This document shows positions 36,551 to 44,004 of a DNA stretch of 64,000 bases, in pieces (within the stretch, counting starts at the first letter, position 1; every line of letters starts with the position of its first letter). The translations under genes were made by a program, and so were the position numbers. The stretch is from Candidatus Opimibacter skivensis (GTDB lineage Bacteria > Bacteroidota > Bacteroidia > Chitinophagales > Saprospiraceae): the NCBI GenBank assembly GCA_016721905.1, contig JADKHH010000033.1:124001-188000 (forward strand), read 5' to 3'. The notes below the pieces were generated by a model. That model did not search any database, was not told the origin of the DNA, and saw nothing but the letters and a program-made list of their open reading frames with translations.

Positions 36551-37555
36551 ATATGGCAAAGTTCGCACAAGTGTGGAACGCAGGAAAAACAATAAAAGCA
36601 GGAGTGAAAAGCCAGCGATGAGCGGCCAGTAATACAACTCTACATATCGCTTGTACACCGTGATTTCCACTTCTGTTTTTTCAAGTCTATCGATTTCATT
36701 ATAGACTTCCTGCAGCGACTCTTCCGAAATAGCGCGGTAATATTTTCCACCTGTATCCTCCGCAATCTTTCGGAGCAGTTCTTCATCAATCTCCACATTG
36801 GTGATCCCAAACATATACTCACCATTAGCACGCCGACGCACAGGTGACAACGCTTGTCCATAACTGCCTACACCGATAGTATAAACTTTGATACCAAATT
36901 CCTTGGCAAGCCCCGCTGCTGTTGCAGGCCGTATGTACCCTGCATTGTTGACTCCATCCGTCAGGAGCACGACGACTTTACTTTTTGCTTCACTGTCCTT
37001 TAAGCGATTGACTGCGGCAGCAAGGCCCATCCCGATGGCCGTGCCATCTTCTAGTGCACCACACTCCAGGCTCTTAAGATATTCTTTCAGGACTTCATGA
37101 TCGTTGGTCAGCGGACATTGCGTGTAACTTTCTCCGGCAAAAACTGCCAGACCGATTCGGTCATAAGTCCGGTGTGTCACAAAATCAACCGCCACTCTTT
37201 TGCTCACGGATAATCTATCAGGCTCAAAATCCTTGGCCAACATCGAAGACGAAAGATCCATGACCAGGAATATATCAATTCCCTCTCCTTTGACGATCTC
37301 TTCGGCATGTTCGGATTGAGGTCGTGCCATCGCAATGATCAATAATCCGATCCCTACCCAAAACAATGGCTCGACGCAGGCATATAGTATCATACGCCAT
37401 GACTTTTGGATAGCACCCACACCTAGTGGCATCTCAATAGCATTGGCTCCCAGCTTACGTCTACGCGTCCCGCGCAACCAGATCAACAGTGGAATCAATC
37501 CCAGTAGTAACAACCACCAGGGATCGTGGAGTATGAAGTTATTGAACAGTTTCAT
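36548..37555 (-). CDS. batA: VWA domain-containing protein BatA
   Basis: BatA is a membrane-anchored VWA protein. The 335-residue protein has two N-terminal helices (about 12-28 and 56-76), a VWA domain with MIDAS Asp100-x-Ser102-x-Ser104 (VMDLSSSMLAKDF) and TDGVNNAG, and a C-terminal helix (YYWPLIAGFSLLLLLFFL). It overlaps the upstream gene by 17 bases. It is last in its transcript because a terminator follows and the next genes are on the opposite strand, whereas in many relatives batB follows directly. Confidence 0.92.
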   Translation of the reverse strand: MKLFNNFILHDPWWLLLLGLIPLLIWLRGTRRRKLGANAIEMPLGVGAIQKSWRMILYACVEPLFWVGIGLLIIAMARPQSEHAEEIVKGEGIDIFLVMDLSSSMLAKDFEPDRLSVSKRVAVDFVTHRTYDRIGLAVFAGESYTQCPLTNDHEVLKEYLKSLECGALEDGTAIGMGLAAAVNRLKDSEAKSKVVVLLTDGVNNAGYIRPATAAGLAKEFGIKVYTIGVGSYGQALSPVRRRANGEYMFGITNVEIDEELLRKIAEDTGGKYYRAISEESLQEVYNEIDRLEKTEVEITVYKRYVELYYWPLIAGFSLLLLLFFLRSTLVRTLPY

Positions 37556-38480
37556 CTCCCTCTTCTTTTACCTCACTTGTTGTGTCCTGCTGGAAAGCAG
37601 GTATAGTTTCGATCACAAATTTTCTCACACGTTCGATCGTGGCTGCATGAATATCCATACCCGGGTCCGCCTTGGCAAATTTGATCAGGTCGGCTACGGA
37701 AAGCAACTCTTCTGTATCTGCTAATAATGGATTGCTTAGATGTTGTTTCCTTAACTGAACAAGAATTTCATCAGATGTTTGTTCACGGGCATGAATGGCA
37801 AATCTGCGTTCGAGATATTCGCGCAAGATGTCGGTGAGAAATGTGTAATGTTCTTTTATTTCTCCTCTCTGCCAAAGTTTCCGTTCTGCGAGTTCATCCA
37901 ATGCTTTTGAAGCCCACTCATGCGGCAGAAGTGGTATTGCAACTACTTCCGGTGCAACACGCTTTGACTTGCGTTGCCTGAGCCAGAATATCAAAGCAGC
38001 AATGAAAAGCAAGAATCCGATGACATGCGGAATGTACTTTTTATAATACCCGGGACTAAAAGGTTGTTCATAGATATCCTTGATACCGGATAGTCCTGTA
38101 GAATCTGGTTCTACCGGCATGACCTTGACAGCAAACGCATTGGTAAAAAGTGTATCCGTCATTCCTTGCTTCTGTATGACCAGGGGCAATGATGGAATAT
38201 TTACAACTCCGGTATCAAATAAAGCAACAGACCATGTAGCTGTGGTGGATTCAGGTTTTTCCTTGTTCCATGACGGTCCGTCAACGACTACAATGCCTTT
38301 CATCGAATCGGGCCAAATGTGATCTGCATTCAACAGCTCCCTGCCTTCACTGAGATTGATGAGGATTGTTGCTTTAATCTGATCACCGATCTTAATCTCA
38401 GTCTTGTCAGCAGACAAGGTCGCCTGTGATAGACAGACAAAAGGAAGAAAGAAAACCAGTGGAAGAAAAATACCTTTCAT
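37539..38480 (-). CDS. Bat operon membrane protein with BatD-like N domain
   Basis: The 313-residue protein has a signal peptide (MKGIFLPLVFFLPFVCLSQ) and an Ig-like domain that resembles the first BatD domain (LSADKTEIKIGDQIKATILI, then VVVDGPSWNK). One membrane helix follows (YIPHVIGFLLFIAALIFWL, about 163-181), then a cytoplasmic helical tail (HYTFLTDILREYLERRFAI). The tail resembles DUF4381-type proteins found between DUF58 and batA genes. It overlaps the DUF58 gene by 4 bases upstream and batA by 17 bases downstream, so all three should be co-translated. Confidence 0.8.
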   Translation of the reverse strand: MKGIFLPLVFFLPFVCLSQATLSADKTEIKIGDQIKATILINLSEGRELLNADHIWPDSMKGIVVVDGPSWNKEKPESTTATWSVALFDTGVVNIPSLPLVIQKQGMTDTLFTNAFAVKVMPVEPDSTGLSGIKDIYEQPFSPGYYKKYIPHVIGFLLFIAALIFWLRQRKSKRVAPEVVAIPLLPHEWASKALDELAERKLWQRGEIKEHYTFLTDILREYLERRFAIHAREQTSDEILVQLRKQHLSNPLLADTEELLSVADLIKFAKADPGMDIHAATIERVRKFVIETIPAFQQDTTSEVKEEGDETVQ

Positions 38481-39349
38481 GCCGAAGCTCTTCTTTTAAA
38501 AAAACGGTGAAGCTCCTGGATATAGGATTGATCCGTCGAGAGGGACATCGTATCGCATTTGGCGCGTTTAAATTGCTCCTTGAACTGGTTGAACCGATCC
38601 CTGTAGGCATTTGAAAAAGCGGCTGTGACGCTCAGATCGCTGGTATCGACTATCATCATCTTTCCGGATTCAGGATCGCGCATCTGCACGATACCTGCGT
38701 CAGGCAGCATCGCTTCAGCCGGATCATAGACATGCATCCCGACGACATCATGCCTTTTAGCCGCTAGTTTAAGTGTGGTCTCAAACGAGTTGGAAATAAA
38801 ATCACTGAGCACAAAGGCAATGCATTTCTTCTTGATGACATTAGTAAGATACTCCAGCGGCACATTGAGATCAGTCTTCCTGCTCACCGGTTCGAAGTAC
38901 AACAACTCCCTGATGATCCGCAGCAGATGCTGACGACCCTTTTGCGGAGGGATATACATTTCTATCTTGTCGGTAAACAGGATCAATCCAACTTTATCAT
39001 TGTTTTGCAAAGCAGAAAATCCAAGTACAGCCGACAATTCCGCCATCCATTCGTTTTTCCATGGATCCCTTGTACCAAAATGAACAGACCGACTGATATC
39101 CACCAGCAACATAATGGTCAGTTCGCGTTCTTCTTCAAAGACTTTGATGTGCGGCTCGCCAGTGCGTGCTGTAACATTCCAGTCAATATCCCGCACTTCA
39201 TCCCCATACTGATAGGAGCGCACTTCACTGAAAGACATCCCACGTCCTCTGAAGGCACTGTGGTACTCTCCGGAAAATATGTGCTTACTCAAGCTCCTGG
39301 TCTTGATCTCGACTTTTCTAACCCGCTTGAGTAATTCACTCGTATCCAC
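38477..39349 (-). CDS. DUF58 domain-containing protein
   Basis: The 290-residue soluble protein has the DUF58 signature GRGMSFSEVRSYQYGDEVRD followed by IDWNVTARTGEPHIKVFEEE. It then has a VWA-like fold with LLVDISRSV. DUF58 proteins are routinely encoded with MoxR ATPases and Bat VWA proteins and are thought to act with them in protein-complex maturation or stress resistance; the exact activity is unknown. It overlaps the downstream gene by 4 bases (ATGA type). Confidence 0.92.
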   Translation of the reverse strand: MDTSELLKRVRKVEIKTRSLSKHIFSGEYHSAFRGRGMSFSEVRSYQYGDEVRDIDWNVTARTGEPHIKVFEEERELTIMLLVDISRSVHFGTRDPWKNEWMAELSAVLGFSALQNNDKVGLILFTDKIEMYIPPQKGRQHLLRIIRELLYFEPVSRKTDLNVPLEYLTNVIKKKCIAFVLSDFISNSFETTLKLAAKRHDVVGMHVYDPAEAMLPDAGIVQMRDPESGKMMIVDTSDLSVTAAFSNAYRDRFNQFKEQFKRAKCDTMSLSTDQSYIQELHRFFKRRASA

Positions 39350-39378
39350 GTGTCCTGATAGTTTTTAGAGGTGGTTGA

Positions 39379-40641
39379 TTACCATCCGAAATATTTCCAA
39401 TATTTTCTCTTGATGATTGCTTTGCTTTCTTCTACAGATAGCAGCCTTAGATCATCCCCATATATCATATTGAATTCTGTCGTCATAGCCACACCAGATA
39501 CAGTGGGTATGACGAGTGTATATCCTACATTTTGGAGCCACATATTATACTGCTCATCTTCAATAAACGGGTCGGTACTGATCGCAGCGGCTGATGCAGT
39601 GGCCAGATCCTGCGGGGTATTCATCAATTCCTGTTGGGGCACGAAGACATCTTCCTTCTTCAGCCAAAGGAATGACTCCCTGTGCGATACATCCGGATTG
39701 GTATATGTGATCATGCCGCTCACATAGGAATCTCCTTCATCTACGATTTCGATCCAACCGGAGGTCCGGTAAGAAAGCCTTACTGCATCTTCAGGTTGCT
39801 TGTTTGCCTCAAGTGCTAAGATGCCCACCTTCCAGAGTGAATCAATTTTCTGCTGTAACCATACTTCATATTCCTTGCTCTCAAACTTTGGATAAGTGAA
39901 ATCCAGAAAGCCGGTTGAGTTGTCAAATAATTTCACAGCAAGTGGTGTGATAAACTTTATAGTTGCAATCGATTCAACGCCGTTGATAGAAGCTTTGTAA
40001 TGGTTGAGGTCCTTCTGCCGCATGGTCAGATTCCATGGTTTGTCATCGGGACCTGCCAGAATAGTTTTCCAAATCGAACAGGTACCATCGAGACAATTAC
40101 CATCAAACCTTGCATAATGACCCCCGATATTGGCTATACCTGATACGATTCCATAATCCATCTTCTGGACAGAAATAAAACTGGTCGGTGTACCAGCGAT
40201 CTCTATCCACTCTGCTGCTGGCTTGAAGTTCTTGATCTTGATCAACCGCTCCGGGAATGCTTTCACATCAAACAATCTGCTTTGATCCGCGGACATCCAT
40301 TTCATCAACACCTGGTCATTGGAGATAGTACCCGTCAGATATCCGGTGAGTCTCTCATATTCATCACGTTCCTGCAGTTGGAAATGTCCTGAGTTACTCC
40401 AGTCACCGATGAGTTTGTGTTTTCGCCCGTCACCTTCATGAATCAGGTATCCGGCTATCTGGTGCTGATCGGAAGCCAATTGCAGTGTGATGGGGTGGTA
40501 ATCAGCCAGTACGCCTTTATAGGACTCCTGCCAGGTGATGCTCCCGAGTTGAGATTCCATCCATGCATCAGCCACAGCCTGACCCATCAGGAGATGGCAG
40601 ATCAATATAAAAGGGATGATGAATGAGAACTTCATGGTCAT
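39379..40641 (-). CDS. Exported protein of unknown function inside the moxR-bat operon
   Basis: The 420-residue protein has a signal peptide (MTMKFSFIIPFILICHLLMG, cleavage near QAVAD) and no other membrane segment. I do not recognise the family. It looks beta-rich with many aromatic residues (for example RKHKLIGDWSNSGHFQLQER, VKLFDNSTGFLDFTYPKFES), and there is one cysteine pair in NCLDGTCSIW. The gene sits 9 bases after moxR and 29 bases before the DUF58 gene, so it is surely part of this operon, where no such gene is standard. A periplasmic client or partner of the MoxR/Bat proteins is a possible role. Confidence 0.7.
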   Translation of the reverse strand: MTMKFSFIIPFILICHLLMGQAVADAWMESQLGSITWQESYKGVLADYHPITLQLASDQHQIAGYLIHEGDGRKHKLIGDWSNSGHFQLQERDEYERLTGYLTGTISNDQVLMKWMSADQSRLFDVKAFPERLIKIKNFKPAAEWIEIAGTPTSFISVQKMDYGIVSGIANIGGHYARFDGNCLDGTCSIWKTILAGPDDKPWNLTMRQKDLNHYKASINGVESIATIKFITPLAVKLFDNSTGFLDFTYPKFESKEYEVWLQQKIDSLWKVGILALEANKQPEDAVRLSYRTSGWIEIVDEGDSYVSGMITYTNPDVSHRESFLWLKKEDVFVPQQELMNTPQDLATASAAAISTDPFIEDEQYNMWLQNVGYTLVIPTVSGVAMTTEFNMIYGDDLRLLSVEESKAIIKRKYWKYFGW

Positions 40642-40650
40642 AACCGCGGC

Positions 40651-41646
40651 CTAAGGTACTTCAATACTATTGAGGATGGTTTTGATGATATCTTCCTGGC
40701 TGATGTTTTCAGCTTCTGCTTCATAGCTCAAGCCGATCCGATGTCTCAGTACATCAGGACATATCTGGCGAACATCCTCCGGGATGACATAGGCTCTCCG
40801 CTTCATAAACGCCATGGCTTTTGCTGCGATCATGAGGTTGATACTGGCTCTGGGGGAGGCTCCGTAAGAAATAAGTGGTTTTAACCGGGCAAGTGAGCCT
40901 TCAGGCTGTCGGGTGGCGAATACGATATCAAGGATATAATTTTCAATCTTTTCGTCCATATAGACTCTGCGGACCACTTTGCGGGCTTTCAATATGTCTT
41001 CAGGATGTACGACGGGTTGGAGCTTAAGGCTTGTCTCACCGGTCAGGCTGCGTTGCATGATGAGGCGCTCTTCATTGCGGTCAGGGTAGCCGATCTTGAC
41101 TTTAAACATAAAGCGGTCCACCTGTGCTTCGGGGAGATTATAGGTGCCTTCCTGTTCTATCGGGTTTTGGGTGGCGAGGACCAAAAAGGGCTCCTTGAGC
41201 TTAAAAGTCTCACCTCCGATCGTCACCTGACGCTCTTGCATGGCCTCCAGGAGGGCGCTTTGCACCTTGGCAGGGGCACGATTGATCTCATCTGCGAGAA
41301 TAAACTGGGCAAAGACAGGACCTTGCTTGACCGTAAACTGGCTGGACGCCGGATTGTAGATCATGGTACCGATGATGTCGGCAGGCAGGAGGTCAGGTGT
41401 AAACTGGATCCGGCTGAAACTGCCATCCACGCATGAGGCTAATGTCTTGATGGCAAGTGTCTTAGCTAAGCCTGGAAGACCTTCGAGCAGTACATGGCCA
41501 TCCGCCAGCAATCCGAGCAGCAGCCTGCTGATCATATAATTCTGACCAACGATCACACGTCCACTGGCCTCTATGATCCGGTCTACAAACGCACTTTCAT
41601 TGTATATCTCCTGACTTAGCGCTTCTATATCTACACTGGTATGCAT
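40651..41646 (-). CDS. moxR: MoxR family AAA ATPase
   Basis: MoxR ATPases are AAA+ chaperone-like proteins that act with VWA-domain partners. The 331-residue protein has Walker A GLPGLAKT (56-63), Walker B FILADEINRAPAK (about 115-127), sensor 1 LATQNPIEQEGTYNLPEAQ and a C-terminal lid with PEDVRQICPDVLRHRIGLSY. Length and motifs are typical. It heads the minus-strand run moxR, unknown exported protein, DUF58, BatD-like, batA. Confidence 0.95.
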   Translation of the reverse strand: MHTSVDIEALSQEIYNESAFVDRIIEASGRVIVGQNYMISRLLLGLLADGHVLLEGLPGLAKTLAIKTLASCVDGSFSRIQFTPDLLPADIIGTMIYNPASSQFTVKQGPVFAQFILADEINRAPAKVQSALLEAMQERQVTIGGETFKLKEPFLVLATQNPIEQEGTYNLPEAQVDRFMFKVKIGYPDRNEERLIMQRSLTGETSLKLQPVVHPEDILKARKVVRRVYMDEKIENYILDIVFATRQPEGSLARLKPLISYGASPRASINLMIAAKAMAFMKRRAYVIPEDVRQICPDVLRHRIGLSYEAEAENISQEDIIKTILNSIEVP

Positions 41647-41686
41647 AAGGTGGTTGTATTTTTATCGCGTTGCGAAAATATAATCT

Positions 41687-42355
41687 ATGAAGGACTTCAG
41701 GAGCAGTGTTAACCCTTTGATAACAAGGATACAGATTTACAAGCTACTTATTATCACCGTCATCTCCATTACAGCTTCGATATGGTCTCTTCCAGTCTGC
41801 GGCCAAATGACGACTCCATCCTACTCCATCAAGGAACTCAGGGAAGGGACCCTTGTCATCAGGTTTCCTACCTATACTTCAAAAATTGATACCCTGACCG
41901 CCATGGCCGGGAGAACCAAGGACCCGAAAAACAAAGAACGCCTGGAGAAAGAACTTAATAAGACCATTGAAGAACGAGATACCCTGCTCACAGATTATAT
42001 CGAAGCCTTTAAAACCAAATATGATTTTTCAAAGGTGGCGTATATCTTCGACTATGATGCCCGCAATCTCAACACGGCCACTTATTACAATCTGGACGGA
42101 GAAAGGATTGCTGTCGCCGATCTGAGTGAAAAGCCTCTCTTCTACCTTTTCTTTGAGCGCACCGAGGTGGATGCCCACGACGCGCTGGTCGTGTATAACC
42201 GAAACCTCCAGAAAATACCAGCCCCTTTTCCAAATGATTTTATCCGTGGCGGCATTAATGTTCTTTTCCTGAAGATTTCAAATAAGAAATTTCCTTCATG
42301 GCGTGTCGGGAAGATGAATAAACAGTTTTATAAGTACCATGCAGATGTAGAATGA
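41687..42355 (+). CDS. Exported or membrane-anchored hypothetical protein
   Basis: The 222-residue protein has a basic start and one hydrophobic segment (YKLLIITVISITASIWSLPV) that is probably a signal peptide ending near VCGQ. A charged helical stretch (KDPKNKERLEKELNKTIEER) and an alpha/beta-looking end follow (KVAYIFDYDARNLNTATYYN, FIRGGINVLFLKISNKKFPS). I do not recognise the family. It is divergent from moxR with 40 bases between starts, so the two may share regulation. Confidence 0.65.
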   Translation: MKDFRSSVNPLITRIQIYKLLIITVISITASIWSLPVCGQMTTPSYSIKELREGTLVIRFPTYTSKIDTLTAMAGRTKDPKNKERLEKELNKTIEERDTLLTDYIEAFKTKYDFSKVAYIFDYDARNLNTATYYNLDGERIAVADLSEKPLFYLFFERTEVDAHDALVVYNRNLQKIPAPFPNDFIRGGINVLFLKISNKKFPSWRVGKMNKQFYKYHADVE

Positions 42356-42458
42356 GCATAGGGCATAGGGCAGAGAGCATAGGGTCTGTCAGGAGACGGA
42401 TATACCTTTAACAATCAAAAGGTGCAGATCAACTTAAATTTACTATTAACTTTTTTTT

Positions 42459-42578
42459 GGTCCCTGAGCTTGTCGAAGGGAAGGAGATTCTATTTATTCC
42501 TGCGCCGCCCTCTTCGCAAGGCGAAGAGGCGGCGCAGAGAGAAGTTTGCCTTTGTACCCTTCGACAAGCTCAGGGACC
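42459..42578. repeat. 120-bp palindromic element with 22-bp terminal inverted repeats
   Basis: GGTCCCTGAGCTTGTCGAAG(GG) at 42459-42480 is perfectly inverted at 42557-42578. Inside is a very stable GC-rich hairpin (42500-42537) with CTGCGCCGCC...GGCGGCGCAG arms and one bulged base. The end motif belongs to the CCTGAGCTTGTCGAAGG family that recurs in fragments at 14.92 kb. It carries no gene. CTGTCAGGAGACGG (42386-42399) and GAGCATAGGGCATAGGG repeats lie just before it. Confidence 0.8.
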
Positions 42579-42607
42579 TGGGACACTCACAATTCACAAT
42601 TCACAAC

Positions 42608-42931
42608 TCACTCTTTTTTATAGATTGGATCAACCACCACACTATCAGGTTTGATCTTAAAGCCGGGCTTCGCGGGTTTGACAGGCTTGAGTGGTTTAGG
42701 AATAGTGTCCAGCTTTGATTCCAACGAATTAACGAGTAACAGGGAATCAACATAGTCTTCTGCCCTGGTGTATGCTATATCCTTGCAGGAGTTTAGTTGT
42801 GCAAGTTTCCATTGTTCGAGTTTGATGTCGACGGCGGCCTTGACGAGGTCTTCCTGGCTGACTTCCTCTGAGCAAGAAAACAGGATGAGTAATACACTCG
42901 CAACTACGATATGTGGAAGACGATAATTCAT
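42608..42931 (-). CDS. Small lipoprotein, third gene of the lptB run
   Basis: The 107-residue protein has a lipoprotein signal (VVASVLLILFSCSEE), a short helical body with SQEDLVKAAVDIKLEQWKLA, and a proline/lysine-rich tail (PKPLKPVKPAKPGFKIKPD). It overlaps the preceding small-lipoprotein gene by 4 bases, which implies coupled translation after lptB. The family is not recognised and the function is unknown. Confidence 0.7.
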   Translation of the reverse strand: MNYRLPHIVVASVLLILFSCSEEVSQEDLVKAAVDIKLEQWKLAQLNSCKDIAYTRAEDYVDSLLLVNSLESKLDTIPKPLKPVKPAKPGFKIKPDSVVVDPIYKKE

Positions 42932-43167
42932 TCGACGAGCTCGTTCATTTCCGCCATTCGTTCTTCTAAGATCGAATCAACAGCCACTTTATAAATACTG
43001 TCCTTCACGTGTGTGCAGATGGAGTCCATCTTTGGTTGCATTGCTATCACCTTTAGTTGAAAGATAGTATCGATTGCCCTGCGACTTGCCTTAGAAGGGC
43101 TCACCGGACGATTGGTACAGGAAACGAGGAGAAGACCGGTGCAGCAGAAAAACAAAAACCATTTCAT
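42928..43167 (-). CDS. Small lipoprotein coupled to lptB
   Basis: The 79-residue protein has a lipoprotein signal (MKWFLFFCCTGLLLVSCTNR) and a helical body (MDSICTHVKDSIYKVAVDSI). Its ATG shares one base with the lptB stop (TGATG), and its end overlaps the next small-lipoprotein gene by 4 bases. The arrangement suggests both lipoproteins are made with LptB. The function is unknown. Confidence 0.7.
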   Translation of the reverse strand: MKWFLFFCCTGLLLVSCTNRPVSPSKASRRAIDTIFQLKVIAMQPKMDSICTHVKDSIYKVAVDSILEERMAEMNELVE

Positions 43168-43901
43168 CAGCTGACCTTTCGCTTTAATTCAAAATTCTGG
43201 CCGAGATAAACCTTGCGCACCATTTCATCTGCTGCGAGTTCTTCGGCGGTACCGGTCTTCAGGATCTTGCCTTCAAACATCAGGTAAGCTCTGTCGGTAA
43301 TGGACAGCGTCTCCCGAACATTGTGATCAGTGATCAGGATGCCAATATTCTTGGTCCTCAAGGCAGCTACAATATGTTGGATATCTTCTACCGCAATAGG
43401 GTCGATACCTGCAAACGGCTCATCAAGTAATATAAACTTTGGATCAGTAGCGAGTGCTCTTGCGATCTCTGTGCGCCTGCGCTCTCCACCGGAAAGGCTG
43501 TCACCGATATTGTTGCGCACGGTTTCCAGGCCAAACTCGCTCATCAGGGTTTCAAGCTTTTCTGTCTGTTGCTTGCGGCTTAAACTAGTCAGTTCGAGTA
43601 CGGCTTTGATATTATTTTCGACCGTGAGTTTGCGGAAAACGGATGCTTCCTGGGGAAGATACCCAACACCTAGCCTGGCCCTTTTGTACATCGGGAGGTC
43701 TGTAATTTCTGTTTTATCCAGGTATACATGGCCTTCCGTAGGCTTGATAAATCCTACGGTGATATAAAAGGTTGTCGTTTTGCCTGCGCCATTTGGCCCC
43801 AGCAGCCCTACGATTTCGCCCTGGGACACTTCAATAGAGACCTGATCCACGACCTTGCGTCGGCCGTAAAACTTCACCAGGCTATCTGTCCACAATCTCA
43901 T
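43167..43901 (-). CDS. lptB: LPS export ABC transporter ATP-binding protein LptB
   Basis: LptB is the ATPase of the LptB2FG complex that extracts lipopolysaccharide from the inner membrane. The 244-residue protein has Walker A GPNGAGKT (35-42), Q-loop GYLPQEASVFRKLTVENNI, signature LSGGERRRTEIARAL, Walker B FILLDEPFAGIDP and the switch histidine in LITDHNVRETL. These details, including GIDPIAVEDI, match LptB more than other ABC ATPases. Two small lipoprotein genes are translationally linked downstream. Confidence 0.94.
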   Translation of the reverse strand: MRLWTDSLVKFYGRRKVVDQVSIEVSQGEIVGLLGPNGAGKTTTFYITVGFIKPTEGHVYLDKTEITDLPMYKRARLGVGYLPQEASVFRKLTVENNIKAVLELTSLSRKQQTEKLETLMSEFGLETVRNNIGDSLSGGERRRTEIARALATDPKFILLDEPFAGIDPIAVEDIQHIVAALRTKNIGILITDHNVRETLSITDRAYLMFEGKILKTGTAEELAADEMVRKVYLGQNFELKRKVS

Positions 43902-44004
43902 GTCTTGTCTTTTATATCTTTACTTGAGGGCACAAAATACGCTTCACATTTTGCATCTGTACAACCTATAAAGGCCCCGGTTAGTTGTCTTCAGCTTAGT
44001 TTTC

